DNA from: Tautonia sociabilis
Lineage (GTDB): Bacteria; Planctomycetota; Planctomycetia; Isosphaerales; Isosphaeraceae
NCBI RefSeq assembly: GCF_003977685.1
Contig: NZ_RYZH01000045.1
Span: forward strand, 1-58,224
Direction: 5' to 3'
DNA: 58,224 nt
The translations under genes were made by a program, and so were the position numbers. Below the pieces are notes generated by a model. The model had not been told where the DNA came from and did not search any database. It saw only the letters and a list, made by a program, of their open reading frames with translations. Positions within the stretch are counted from its first letter, which is position 1. Each line of letters starts with the position of its first letter. This document shows, piece after piece, positions 17,694 through 27,627 of the stretch.

Positions 17694-18539
17694 TCAGGAA
17701 GGACCGGACGGAGTGCGTCGGATCGCGGTGAACCGCTCGACCTGGGCTCGCAGGGCCCGTTCGGTCGGCAGGCGCTCCATCGAGCTAGCGCCGTAGAAGC
17801 CGTCGACGGCCGGGACACGCTCCAGGATCGTTTGGGCGTCGTCGGGGGAGGCGATCGGGCCGCCGTGGCAGAGAACGATTACATCGGGGCGGGCGGATCG
17901 GGCGGCCTCGGCGATGGCGGCGACCCGAGGAACGCAGTCCTCCAGGGTCAGGGCCGACTCGGCTCCGATCGTGCCGCCGGTGGTTAGGCCCATGTGCGCG
18001 ACGACAAGGTCGGCGCCAGCCTCGGCCATCAACCGGCCCTGCTCGGGGTCGAAGGCGTAGGGGGTGGTCAGCATCCCGAGTTCGTGGGCGGCGGCGATGC
18101 ACTCGATCTCCAGGCCGAAGCCCATGCCGGTCTCCTCCAGGTTCGCACGGAAGGTGCCGTCGATCAGGCCGACGGTGGGGAAGTTCTGGATGCCGGCGAA
18201 GCCCAGGTCCTTCAGTTCCCGGAGGAAGCGGTCCCGGATCAGGAACGGGTCGGTGGCGCAGACTCCGGCCAGGACGGGCGTGTGCCGGACGGCGGTGAGG
18301 ACCTCGAAGGCCATCTCCCGGACGATCTGGTTGGCGTTCCCGTAGGGCATCAGACCGGCCAGGGAGCCTCGGCCGGCCATGCGGAAACGGCCCGAGTTGT
18401 AGATGACGATCAGGTCGATGCCACCGGCCTCCTCGCACTTGGCGCTGATGCCCGTGCCGGCCCCTCCCCCGATGATCGGCCGGCCAGCGGCGATCTTCGC
18501 CCGGAACCGCTCCAGGATGACGTCTCGAGACTCGGCCAC
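17694..18539 (-). CDS. phosphoenolpyruvate-hydrolase-family TIM-barrel protein
   Basis: 281 residues of the family annotated as PEP hydrolase or TIM-barrel signal-transduction protein. Visible hallmarks: GRPIIGGGAGTGISAK near the N-terminus, IVIYNSGRFRMAGRGSLAG, VLAGVCATDPF, GIQNFPTVGLIDG and a VLCHGGPI segment. The reaction has been inferred for the family from its relation to PEP mutase-type barrels and is poorly characterised. I chose GTG 18539 because GGAGGGGG lies seven bases upstream; the frame stays open for another kilobase as an antisense shadow of the ThuA/PVC gene. It is divergent from that gene. Confidence 0.8.
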   Translation of the reverse strand: MAESRDVILERFRAKIAAGRPIIGGGAGTGISAKCEEAGGIDLIVIYNSGRFRMAGRGSLAGLMPYGNANQIVREMAFEVLTAVRHTPVLAGVCATDPFLIRDRFLRELKDLGFAGIQNFPTVGLIDGTFRANLEETGMGFGLEIECIAAAHELGMLTTPYAFDPEQGRLMAEAGADLVVAHMGLTTGGTIGAESALTLEDCVPRVAAIAEAARSARPDVIVLCHGGPIASPDDAQTILERVPAVDGFYGASSMERLPTERALRAQVERFTAIRRTPSGPS

Positions 18540-18848
18540 GACTGCTCCCCCTCCGACGCGATGCCTACCCCAATAACCGCGAATTCGGTGCCCGATGCCC
18601 CGGACCGTCGGCCCGTCGGGACGCTCCTGGATTGTCACCGGGGGGCGGTCCGTTGTCCAATGGGAGGGACCTGGAGCCGATCGTGCGAGGGGCCTCGGGG
18701 TCGGTTCGAGGCCCGGCCCGACAACTCGACGGCGAGGGAGGACCGCGGTTCCACCCGGGCCGCGCCAATCGGCGCGCCCTTGGCCGGATCGAGGCGACGC
18801 TCCCAGTCTTCTCACTCCCGTCCGCCCGATCGACGGAGATGATCCGAG
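18540..18848. other. divergent intergenic region
   Basis: A 309-base gap between the divergent PEP-hydrolase-family and ThuA/PVC genes. It holds one minus-strand promoter-like element (18631-18660). On the plus strand a tandem 10-base repeat (GAGATGATCC twice) ends at the ThuA/PVC start codon. No further gene is seen. Confidence 0.45.
18631..18660 (-). promoter_or_regulatory. sigma70-like promoter for the PEP-hydrolase-family gene
   Basis: Minus-strand TTGGAC (18660-18655) and GACAAT (18636-18631) with an 18-base spacer. Transcription would start near 18624, 85 bases before the GTG start. Both hexamers deviate from consensus. Confidence 0.4.
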
Positions 18849-21800
18849 ATGATCCGACGCCTGCTCCTCGCGATGGCCTTCGGCCTGATGCCCAAGGTGC
18901 CGCTCCTCGCCGTCGCGCCGCCGCCAGCGGCCCCATTGAAGGTGCTCTTCCTGGGAGACCGGGGGCATCATCGGCCCTCCGAGCGAGCCGCCCAGCTCAT
19001 CCCGGTCCTGGCCGGGCGGGGGATCGATGTGACGTACTCGGAGGACGTGGCCGGCTCGCTGACTCCGGAGACGCTGTCGACCTATGACGCCCTGCTCCTC
19101 TACGCGAACATCGAGCGGATCGAGCCGGCCCAGGAGCGGGCCCTGCTCGACTACGTGGCCGGCGGCGGGGGCTTCGTGCCCGTCCATTGCGCCTCGTACT
19201 GCTTCCTGAACTCGCCGAACTACGTCGAGCTGGTCGGGGCGCAGTTCCTCCGCCACGGCCAGGGGGAGTTCGAAACCGAGGTCGTCGACCCGAACCACCC
19301 GATCATGGCCGGGTTCGAGCCGTTCCGGACCTGGGACGAAACCTATGTGCACACCCGGCACAATGAGGACCGGCACCTGCTCCAGGTCCGGGCCGACGGC
19401 GAGGGACGGGAGCCGTGGACCTGGGTGCGGTCGGTCGGCCAGGGGAGGGTCTTCTACACCGCCTACGGGCACGACCACCGCACCTGGACCGAGCCCGGAT
19501 TCCAGGACCTGATCGAGCGCGGCATCCGATGGGCCGCCGGCAAGGGAGCGGTCTTCGACAGCCGCCCCCGAGTGACCGAGGGGCTCCCTCCGTTCCGGTA
19601 CGCCAGGGCCGGGGCCCCCATCCCCAACTACCTGCCCGGCGAGCGCTGGGGAACGCAGGGCGAGCCGATCACCACGATGCAAGAGCCGCTGGAGCCGTCG
19701 GAGTCGATCAAGCACCTCGTCGTGCCCCGTGGCTTCCACCCCGAGCTGTTCGCCGCCGAGCCAGAGATCGCCAAGCCGATCTGCATGAACTGGGACCACC
19801 AGGGGCGGCTCTGGATCGTCGAGAGCGTCGACTACCCGAACCTCAAGAACGAGGACAACACCGGCCAGGACCGCATCACCATCTGCGAGGACACCGACGG
19901 CGACGGCCGGGCCGATCGGTTCACGGTCTTCGCCGAGGGGCTGAACATCCCGACGAGCCTGACCTTCGCCAACGGCGGCGTCGTAGTTGTGCAGGCCCCC
20001 GACACGCTGTTCCTCAAGGACACCGACGGCGACGACAAGGCCGACGTGCGCGAGGTCCTCTTCACCGGCTGGGGAACCGACGACACCCACGCCGGGCCGA
20101 GCAACCTGCGGTACGGCCTGGACGGCTGGATCTACGGCATCGTCGGCTACTCGGCCTTCCGGGGCACCGTCGGCGGCGAGCAGCACCGCTTCGGCCAGGG
20201 GTTCTTCCGGTTCCGACCGGACGGCTCGGCGCTGGAGTTCCTGCGGTCGACGAACAACAACTCCTGGGGCGTCGGCTTCAGCGAGGAGGGGTTCCTCTTC
20301 GGCTCGACGGCCAACGGCTGCCCGAGCGTGTATCTGCCGATCCCGAACCGCTACTACGAGGCGGTGCGCGGCTGGGCGCCGACCGTGCTGCAGAACATCG
20401 CCGATTCCAACCGGTTCTTCCCGATCACCGACCGGGTCCGTCAGGTCGACTGGCATGGCGGCTTCACCGCCGCGGCCGGCCACGCGCTTTACACCGCCCG
20501 GACCTACCCCGCCCACTACTGGAACAGCACCGCCTTCGTCGCCGAGCCGACCGGCCACCTGGTCGCCACCTTCACGCTGGAGCGTCGGGGAACGGACTTC
20601 GCGTCGCACTACGGCTGGAACCTGGCCGCCAGCGACGACGAGTGGACCGCTCCGATCATGGCCGAAGTCGGTCCGGATGGGCACGTCTGGGTGATCGACT
20701 GGTATAACTACATCGTCCAGCACAACCCGACGCCCCAGGGCTTCGAGACCGGCCGGGGGAACGCCTACGAGACTCCGCTGCGAGACAAGACCCGAGGGCG
20801 GATCTATCGCATCGTCTCCGACGGCGCGCCTCCGATCGAGCCGAGGACGCTCGACCCCGACGACCCGGACCGCCTGGTGGCGGCGCTGACCGACAACACG
20901 ATGTTCTGGCGGCTGCACGCCCAGCGGCTGATCGTCGAGCGGGGCCGTCGTGACGTGGTGCCGGCACTGGTCGGCCTGGTGGCCGACCGGTCGGTCGACC
21001 AGATCGGCCTGAACCCGGGGGCGATTCACGCCTTGTGGGCGCTGAAGGGGCTGGGAGCGCTGGACGGCTCGGCCCCGGAGGCGACAGCGGCGGCGGTCGC
21101 CGCCCTGGGGCACCCGTCGGCCGGCGTGCGATTGAACGCCGCCAAGGTGCTGCCGGCCGACGACGACGAGGCGACCCGGGCGATCCTCGGGGCGAACCTG
21201 CTGGGAGACGAGGATCCCCAGGTGCGGCTCTCGGCGCTGCTCGCGCTGGCCGAGCGGCCGGAATCCGCCGAGGCGGCCGAGGCGATCGCCGAGGCGCTGG
21301 CCTCGGGAGCGTTCGATGGCGATGCCTGGCTCGGCCAGGCGGCCACCGCGGCGGCGGCCGGGCACGCCGGGCCGTTCCTGGAGGCGATCGCCTCCCGGCA
21401 CTTCGAGCGGCCTCCGGGAGAACTTGTGGCCGAGGTGACCGGCCGGGTGGCCGAGCATTACGCCCGAGGAGGCCCGGCCGACTCGGTCGGGTCGCTGCTG
21501 GCGAAGCTCGACGGCGCGGCCCCGGAAGTCTCCCGGGCGATCGTCGCCGGCCTGAGCCAGGGATGGCCGGAGGGCCGGATCGCCAACGTCGGAGACGGGG
21601 CGGCCGCCGCGCTCGGCCGGTTGGTCGAGTCGCTGCCGCCGGAGTCCAAGGGGCAGCTCGTCAGCCTGGTGGAACGCTGGGGGGTGCCCGGCTTCGAGGC
21701 CTATGCCGCCGAGGTCGCCAGCGCCCTGCTGCAAGCCGCGGCCGACGAGGAGCGTTCCGAGGACGCCCGGCTCGATGCCGCCCGACAGTTCGTGATCTTC

Positions 21801-23192
21801 AAGGGAGACGACCCGGAAGCGGCCGCCGAGCTGCTCGCCTTGATCACGCCTCAGACCACCCCCTCGATGGCCGTCGGGCTCATTTCGGCGATCTCCCGGA
21901 GCGAGGCTCCCGAAGCGGGGGCCGAGCTGGTCGAGGCGTATGCATCACTGACCCCGGCCGTACGCGACGAGGTCCGTCGGGTGCTGCTCCAGCGGGCCGA
22001 TTGGGCCAGGGCGCTGATGGACGGCATCGAGTCGGGGGAGATCCCGATTGGCCAGCTCGCGCTCGATCAGAAGCGGGCGCTGACCGACCACCCCAACGAG
22101 GAGATCGCCGAGCGGGCCCGGGCCCTGATGGCCGAGGGAGGAGGCCTCCCGAACCCCGACCGCCAGCGGGTCATCGACGAACTGGCGCCCGTCGTCCTGG
22201 CGGGAGGCGACCCGACCGCAGGCAAGGCCGTGTACCAACAGCTTTGCTCGAAGTGCCATATGCACTCGGGAGAGGGGGGTAAGGTCGGGCCAGACCTGAC
22301 CGGCATGGCCGCCCACCCTCCCGAGGAGCTGCTGGTGCACATCCTCGACCCGAGCCGGAGCGTCGAGGGGAACTTCGTGCAGTACACCGTCGCCACGACC
22401 GACGGCCGCATCCTCAGCGGACTGCTGGCCTCGGAGACGAAGACTTCGCTGGAGCTGATCGACGTGGAGGGGAAGTCGCAGACGATCCTCCGCGAGGACG
22501 TCGAGGAATTCATCGCCTCGCAGAAGTCGCTCATGCCCGAGGGCTTCGAGGCCCAGGCGACTCCCCAGCAACTGGCCGATCTGATGGCCTTCCTCACCCG
22601 GCCGGGCAAGTACCTGCCCCTCGACCTCCGGAAGGCCGCCACGGTCGTCAGCACCCGGGGGATGTTCTACGACGAGGACTCCCGAGCCGAGCGGATCGTC
22701 TTCGACGACTGGTCGACGAAGACCGTCGAGGGCGTGCCCTTCCAGCTCGTCGACCCGCAGGGGGACCGCGTGCCCAACGCCGTCCTGCTCCACAGCCCGC
22801 AAGGCCGGAACCCTCCCCGGATGCCCCGGTCGGCCGAGCTGCCGGTCAACGCTCCCGCCGTCCGGATCCACCTGCTCGGCGGCGTCGGCGGCTGGGCGTA
22901 TCCGTATAGCAGCGAGGAATCGGTCTCCATGATCGTCCGCATTCATTACCAGGACGGCACCACCGAGGACCACGAGCTGCGCAACGGCGTCCACATCGCC
23001 GACTACATCCGACGGGTCGACGTGCCCGGCTCGATCCTCGCCTTCGAGCCCCGGGGACGCCAGCTGCGCTACCTCGCCATCCAGCCCGAGCGGCCCGACG
23101 ATCGGATCGATCGGATCGAACTGGTGAAGGGGGAGGACCAAACGGCGCCGCTGGTGATGGCCGTCACCGTCGAGATCGCCGGAGCCCCATGA
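18849..23192 (+). CDS. ThuA-domain / PVC-type membrane-bound dehydrogenase / cytochrome c fusion
   Basis: 1,447 residues with an N-terminal signal peptide (about 1-25). Residues ~30-235 are a ThuA-like (glutamine-amidotransferase-like trehalose-utilisation) domain. From ~285 to 650 there is a PVC-type dehydrogenase domain of the six-bladed sugar-dehydrogenase-propeller kind (KHLVVPRGFHPELFAAEP, DTDGDGRADRF, DTDGDDKADV). Residues ~660-1100 are Ala/Leu-rich helical repeats of HEAT type. A c-type heme site CSKCH occurs near 1134 with the typical GKVGPDLTG downstream. A further ~200-residue domain ends the protein. Such proteins are abundant in planctomycetes and are presumed periplasmic oxidoreductases of carbohydrates. 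Start ATG 18849; GGAG lies about 10 bases upstream. Confidence 0.85.
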   Translation: MIRRLLLAMAFGLMPKVPLLAVAPPPAAPLKVLFLGDRGHHRPSERAAQLIPVLAGRGIDVTYSEDVAGSLTPETLSTYDALLLYANIERIEPAQERALLDYVAGGGGFVPVHCASYCFLNSPNYVELVGAQFLRHGQGEFETEVVDPNHPIMAGFEPFRTWDETYVHTRHNEDRHLLQVRADGEGREPWTWVRSVGQGRVFYTAYGHDHRTWTEPGFQDLIERGIRWAAGKGAVFDSRPRVTEGLPPFRYARAGAPIPNYLPGERWGTQGEPITTMQEPLEPSESIKHLVVPRGFHPELFAAEPEIAKPICMNWDHQGRLWIVESVDYPNLKNEDNTGQDRITICEDTDGDGRADRFTVFAEGLNIPTSLTFANGGVVVVQAPDTLFLKDTDGDDKADVREVLFTGWGTDDTHAGPSNLRYGLDGWIYGIVGYSAFRGTVGGEQHRFGQGFFRFRPDGSALEFLRSTNNNSWGVGFSEEGFLFGSTANGCPSVYLPIPNRYYEAVRGWAPTVLQNIADSNRFFPITDRVRQVDWHGGFTAAAGHALYTARTYPAHYWNSTAFVAEPTGHLVATFTLERRGTDFASHYGWNLAASDDEWTAPIMAEVGPDGHVWVIDWYNYIVQHNPTPQGFETGRGNAYETPLRDKTRGRIYRIVSDGAPPIEPRTLDPDDPDRLVAALTDNTMFWRLHAQRLIVERGRRDVVPALVGLVADRSVDQIGLNPGAIHALWALKGLGALDGSAPEATAAAVAALGHPSAGVRLNAAKVLPADDDEATRAILGANLLGDEDPQVRLSALLALAERPESAEAAEAIAEALASGAFDGDAWLGQAATAAAAGHAGPFLEAIASRHFERPPGELVAEVTGRVAEHYARGGPADSVGSLLAKLDGAAPEVSRAIVAGLSQGWPEGRIANVGDGAAAALGRLVESLPPESKGQLVSLVERWGVPGFEAYAAEVASALLQAAADEERSEDARLDAARQFVIFKGDDPEAAAELLALITPQTTPSMAVGLISAISRSEAPEAGAELVEAYASLTPAVRDEVRRVLLQRADWARALMDGIESGEIPIGQLALDQKRALTDHPNEEIAERARALMAEGGGLPNPDRQRVIDELAPVVLAGGDPTAGKAVYQQLCSKCHMHSGEGGKVGPDLTGMAAHPPEELLVHILDPSRSVEGNFVQYTVATTDGRILSGLLASETKTSLELIDVEGKSQTILREDVEEFIASQKSLMPEGFEAQATPQQLADLMAFLTRPGKYLPLDLRKAATVVSTRGMFYDEDSRAERIVFDDWSTKTVEGVPFQLVDPQGDRVPNAVLLHSPQGRNPPRMPRSAELPVNAPAVRIHLLGGVGGWAYPYSSEESVSMIVRIHYQDGTTEDHELRNGVHIADYIRRVDVPGSILAFEPRGRQLRYLAIQPERPDDRIDRIELVKGEDQTAPLVMAVTVEIAGAP

Positions 23193-23200
23193 CCGGCCCC

Positions 23201-23240
23201 CCCGGCCCGGGACCCTTGGCGTTCCCGGGCCGGGTCGTTT
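23201..23240 (+). terminator. hairpin after the ThuA/PVC gene
   Basis: A perfect 12-base-pair GC stem (23201-23212 with 23223-23234) and a 10-base loop begin nine bases after the stop codon, followed by TCGTTT. The U-tract is short, so termination may be partial. Confidence 0.55.
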
Positions 23241-23381
23241 CGGCCGCTGGACGGAGCGGAAGACGGTCACGAGGATTGGGGTGTCCCAATTGTTGAGCGA
23301 TTGTCAAACCCGTCCGGAATGGGCGAGGAAACCCGCGTGTCCGGTTCGAGTTGGTGACGGCACCGGGGAGGAGGCGAGGGC

Positions 23382-26300
23382 GTGCGAACCCGAACGCTGT
23401 TCCGGGGCGGTGCGGCGATCCTGGGAGGGCTCCTGGCCCTCTCGGGGGGGCCGGTCGGTGGGATGCAGGACGATCGATCGGCGTTCGAGGAAATCGCGGA
23501 GGACTTCGAGCGGCTTGCTCGACCCGTGCTCCGGGACTACTGCCTGGAGTGCCACGAGACGGAGATCGCCGAGGGGGAGGTCGACCTCGAGGCGATTGAA
23601 GGAATCGACGGGATCAGGGCGGAGATCCGCACCTGGCAGCGCGTGGGAAACGTGCTGGACCTCGGAGAGATGCCCCCCGAGGGGTCGGTCCCGCTTCCCG
23701 ACGAGGAGCGGGCCCGGCTGTCGGGCTGGATTGACCGCCTGCTGCGGCTCGAGGCCCAGGCCCACGCCGGGGATCCGGGCCCGGTCGTCCTGCGGCGGCT
23801 CACCAACGCCCAGTTCGAGCACACGATCCTCGACCTCACCGGTCTGAGCCTCGACCTGACCCGGGAGTTCCCGACCGACGGCGCCGCGGGAGAGGGATTC
23901 ACCAACTCGGGCAACGCCCTGGTGATGTCCCCCTCGCTGCTGGAGAAGTTCTTCGAGGCCGCCAAGAAGGTGGCCGACCACGCCGTCTTGCTGCCCGACG
24001 GGTTCCGCTTCTCCCCCGGGAGCTCGCGACGCGACTGGACGGACGAGGCGGTCGACCGCATCCGATCGTTCTACAGCCGCTTCACCGAGGAGGGAGACGG
24101 CACTCAGGTCAACCTGCAAGGGATCGTCTTCGAGACCAACGGCGGCGGCCGGCTTCCTCTGGAACGTTCCCTCGCCGCGCTGCTCGAGGGACGAGACGCG
24201 ATCCGGGACGGCACCCTCTCGCCGGAACAGCAGGCCGAGGCCCGGGGCCTGAGCCCGAGGTACCTCCGGCTGCTCTGGGAGGCGCTAGAGGGGAATCCGC
24301 GGCCTTCGATCGTGATGACCCCCCTCCAGGCCTCCTGGCAAGCCGCTGGAGAGGACGGGGCGGAGGAGATCGCCGATCGCATCCGCCCGTGGCAGGAGAC
24401 GCTCTGGCGGTTCAACAGCGTGGGCCACATCGGCAAGGTCGGCGGCCCGACTCGCTGGATGGAGCCGATGTCTCCGCTGGTGGAGCGGCAGGAGGTGCGC
24501 GTCTCGCTCCCGGAGGATCGGACCGCTCCGGAGGAAGAGGTCCGACTCTTCCTCTCGGTGACGGATGCCGGAGACGGGGCCGAACACGATGTCGCCGTCT
24601 GGGAGCGGCCCCGCCTGGTGACGCCGGGTCGTCCGGATCTGCCGCTGAGAAACCTCCGCGCGGTGGCCCGCCACCTCGACGCTCGGAGAGCGGAGGCGTT
24701 GGAGCTGGCGGTCGCTTGCCTCGACGCCGCGTCCGAGTCGTTGCGGTCTCCCGGGCCGGTCGACATTGCGGCGACCGCCGATCGGCTGGGGATCCCGGCC
24801 GACGTGCTCGGGGCCTGGTTCGGCTATCTCGGGATCGGCGGAGGGGCACCGACCATCCCCCCCGAGGCGATCCTCTCGGCTCCCATCCAATCGGTCGGCG
24901 GATACGACTTCGTGGGCGGCTGGGGGTCGCCCGATACCCCGAACGTGATCGCCAATCGCTCGGATGAGCAGGTCCGCGTTCCGGGAACGATGCTTCCGCA
25001 CTCGGTGGCGATGCATCCGTCTCCGGGGCTCCGGGTCGCGGCCGGGTGGCGGAGCCCGGTCGACGGGACGATTCGGGTTGGCGCCCGGGTCCAGCATGCC
25101 CACCCGGAATGCGGGAACGGCGTGACCTGGCTCGTGGAACTCCGGACGGCCGGGACGAGGAGGAGGCTGGCCTCCGGCGGGGTCGGGGAGATCACTCCGG
25201 TCGATGTCGGGCCGATCGAGGGCCTGGCGGTGCGCCGAGGGGACCTCGTCGTCCTGAGCATCGGGCCCCGCGACGGCAATCACGCCTGCGACCTGACGAC
25301 GGTGAACCTGACCCTGTCGGACGGCCGACACTCCTGGGACCTGGCGGGGGACGTCTCGCCCGACATCGCCTCCGGGAACCCTCATGCCGACCGCCTCGGG
25401 AACGAGGCGGTCTGGGCCTTCTTCACCGAGCCGGACGACGAGACCTCGACGGACGCGCTCATCCCCTCCGGCTCGTTGCTGGGCCGCTGGCAGGACGCGA
25501 GCGACCCCGACGCTCGGCATCGGCTCGCTCGGCAGATCGGCGCCCTGCTGGCCTCCGACCCGCCCTCGGACGAGGAGAGCCCGAATGCGATCCTGCGCCG
25601 GCAGCTCTCCGCGCTGCGAGGGCCGCTGCTGTCCCGGCTCGCCTCCTCCGACCGGGCGGACCTCGACTCGGGAGCCAGGGGCCCGGGAGCGGTCGGACTG
25701 GATCCGGGGCTCTTCGGTCTCGATCCGGACGGGCGCTCCATCGACCCGCTCGACCTTTGCGTCCGGCCCGGCACGGTTCTCGAGGTCCGCATCCCGGCCG
25801 AGCTGGCGGCCGGGTCCAGCTTCGAGGCGACGGGCAGGCTCCTGTCCGGGCCAGGGGAGGAGGGGAGCGTCCAGTTCCTGGCGACGACCTCGCCACCGGA
25901 CCCCGGAGCCTCCCCGGTCGCCGGGACCCCGATCGTGGTCAACGACGGCAGCCGAGCCCGGTGCCGGATCGCGGCGGACTTCGATGCCTTCCGGAACCTG
26001 TTCCCCCCGGCCCTCTGCTACGAGACGATCGTCCCCGTCGACGAGGTGATCACGCTCACGCTGCACTACCGAGAAGACGACCATCTCCGCCGCCTGATGC
26101 TCGACGACCGGCAGGCCGAGGAGCTGGACCGGCTCTGGGAGGAGCTGGAGTTCGTGAGCCAGGATGCCCTGACGATGGTCGATGCGTTCCAGCAACTCCT
26201 GGAATATGCGTCGCAGGACGCCGACCCGAGCGTCTTCGAGCCGCTCCGGGGGCCGATCGAGGCCGGCGCCGAGGCCTACCGGAGCGCCCTCGAGGCCGCC

Positions 26301-27569
26301 CAGCCCCGGCAACTCGACGCCGTGATCGACTTCGCATCCCTGGCGTATCGGCGCCCCCTCGAAGCGGGCGAGGAGGAGGAACTGCGCTCCCTTTATCGAG
26401 CGCTCCGGGAAGAGCTGGGCAGCCACAACGATGCGATCCGGCTGACCCTCTCCCGGGTCCTGGTCTCTCCCGCGTTCCTCTATCGGGTCGAGCGGCCGGG
26501 CCCGGGAACGGAGCCCGTTCCCGTCTCGTCCTGGGAGCTGGCCAGCCGGTTGAGCTACTTCCTGTGGTCGTCGATTCCCGACGAGACCCTCCGAGACCGG
26601 GCCGAGTCGGGGGAGCTGCTCGACCCCGACGTGCTGGCGGAGGAGGCCAGGCGGATGTGCTCGGACGACCGGGTCCGTCGGCTGGCCGAGGAATTCGCCT
26701 GCCAGTGGCTCCAGGTGTACGACTTCCCGACGCTCGACGAGAAGAGCGAGCGCCACTTCCCCTCGTTCGCCGACCTCCGCCCGGCGATGTACGAGGAGAC
26801 GATCCGCTTCTTCACCGCCCTGTTCCGGGAGGACCAGCGGATCGAGGCGATCCTCGACGCCGATTACACGTTCTTGAATGAAGACCTGGCCCGCCATTAC
26901 GGCATCGACGGGATCGCCGGGCCGGAGTGGCGCCGGGTCGACGGAGTGGGACAGTACGGGAGAGGGGGGATCCTTGGCCTGGCGACGACCCTGTCGAAGC
27001 AGTCGGGGGCCTCGCGCACGAGCCCGATCCTGCGGGGGAACTGGGTGTCCGAGGTCCTGCTCGGCGAGCGGCTCCCCCGCCCCCCGAAGGACGTGCCGCG
27101 GCTCCCGGAGGACGAGGCCGAAACCGACGGCCTGACGGTTCGGGAGCTGGTCGAACGCCACACGCAGGACCCTCGCTGCGCGCGCTGCCATCGCCGGATC
27201 GACCCGTTCGGTTTCGCCCTGGAGCGATACGACGCGATCGGCCGGTTCCGCGAGGTCGACCTGGGCAACCGGCCGATCGACACGCTCACCCGGTTGCCCG
27301 ACGGCGCCGAGATCGACGGCATCGAGGGACTTCGCCGCTACCTGCTCTCGGCCCGTCGCGACGAGTTCACCCGGCAGTTCTGCCGCAAACTGCTCGGCTA
27401 CGCGCTGGGCCGGGGCGTTCAACTCTCCGACGAACCGCTGCTGGACGAGATGATGCGCCAGCTCGACGAACGGGACGGGCGCGTCTCCGCCGCGATCGAG
27501 GCGATCGTCCGGAGCTCGCAGTTCCGCGAGATCCGGGGGCGAGACTTCGCCTCGGCCGGCGTGCCCTGA
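23382..27569 (+). CDS. DUF1592-family secreted cytochrome protein
   Basis: 1,395 residues, the planctomycete DUF1592/DUF1587/DUF1595/DUF1588/DUF1585 architecture. A signal peptide (~1-28) precedes a cytochrome-type CLECH site (Cys54, Cys57, His58). LRRLTNAQFEHTI (about 130-145) is the DUF1587-like start. Around residues 980-1150 are the DUF1595/DUF1592 segments (FASLAYRRPLE; ELASRLSYFLWSSIPD). Near 1265 a second CxxCH (CARCHRRIDPFGFALE) marks DUF1588, and RQFCRKLLGYALGR the DUF1585 end. Exported; the function is unproven, presumed heme-dependent oxidation. The insert between ~400 and 950 is long. The GTG start follows a GGGAGGAGG-containing site. A DUF1552 gene follows 58 bases later, the usual partner. 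Confidence 0.9.
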   Translation: MRTRTLFRGGAAILGGLLALSGGPVGGMQDDRSAFEEIAEDFERLARPVLRDYCLECHETEIAEGEVDLEAIEGIDGIRAEIRTWQRVGNVLDLGEMPPEGSVPLPDEERARLSGWIDRLLRLEAQAHAGDPGPVVLRRLTNAQFEHTILDLTGLSLDLTREFPTDGAAGEGFTNSGNALVMSPSLLEKFFEAAKKVADHAVLLPDGFRFSPGSSRRDWTDEAVDRIRSFYSRFTEEGDGTQVNLQGIVFETNGGGRLPLERSLAALLEGRDAIRDGTLSPEQQAEARGLSPRYLRLLWEALEGNPRPSIVMTPLQASWQAAGEDGAEEIADRIRPWQETLWRFNSVGHIGKVGGPTRWMEPMSPLVERQEVRVSLPEDRTAPEEEVRLFLSVTDAGDGAEHDVAVWERPRLVTPGRPDLPLRNLRAVARHLDARRAEALELAVACLDAASESLRSPGPVDIAATADRLGIPADVLGAWFGYLGIGGGAPTIPPEAILSAPIQSVGGYDFVGGWGSPDTPNVIANRSDEQVRVPGTMLPHSVAMHPSPGLRVAAGWRSPVDGTIRVGARVQHAHPECGNGVTWLVELRTAGTRRRLASGGVGEITPVDVGPIEGLAVRRGDLVVLSIGPRDGNHACDLTTVNLTLSDGRHSWDLAGDVSPDIASGNPHADRLGNEAVWAFFTEPDDETSTDALIPSGSLLGRWQDASDPDARHRLARQIGALLASDPPSDEESPNAILRRQLSALRGPLLSRLASSDRADLDSGARGPGAVGLDPGLFGLDPDGRSIDPLDLCVRPGTVLEVRIPAELAAGSSFEATGRLLSGPGEEGSVQFLATTSPPDPGASPVAGTPIVVNDGSRARCRIAADFDAFRNLFPPALCYETIVPVDEVITLTLHYREDDHLRRLMLDDRQAEELDRLWEELEFVSQDALTMVDAFQQLLEYASQDADPSVFEPLRGPIEAGAEAYRSALEAAQPRQLDAVIDFASLAYRRPLEAGEEEELRSLYRALREELGSHNDAIRLTLSRVLVSPAFLYRVERPGPGTEPVPVSSWELASRLSYFLWSSIPDETLRDRAESGELLDPDVLAEEARRMCSDDRVRRLAEEFACQWLQVYDFPTLDEKSERHFPSFADLRPAMYEETIRFFTALFREDQRIEAILDADYTFLNEDLARHYGIDGIAGPEWRRVDGVGQYGRGGILGLATTLSKQSGASRTSPILRGNWVSEVLLGERLPRPPKDVPRLPEDEAETDGLTVRELVERHTQDPRCARCHRRIDPFGFALERYDAIGRFREVDLGNRPIDTLTRLPDGAEIDGIEGLRRYLLSARRDEFTRQFCRKLLGYALGRGVQLSDEPLLDEMMRQLDERDGRVSAAIEAIVRSSQFREIRGRDFASAGVP

Positions 27570-27627
27570 CGTCCGGGAGCCTCCTGCCCACCGGGCTCCC
27601 TTCCTCCAGAGTCTCGATCGGAGTCGA

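Noticed and set aside
18540..21734. N-terminal extension of the PEP-hydrolase-family gene by over 1,000 codons
   Set aside because: Antisense to the ThuA/PVC gene; the family domain and the ribosome-binding site place the start at 18539.
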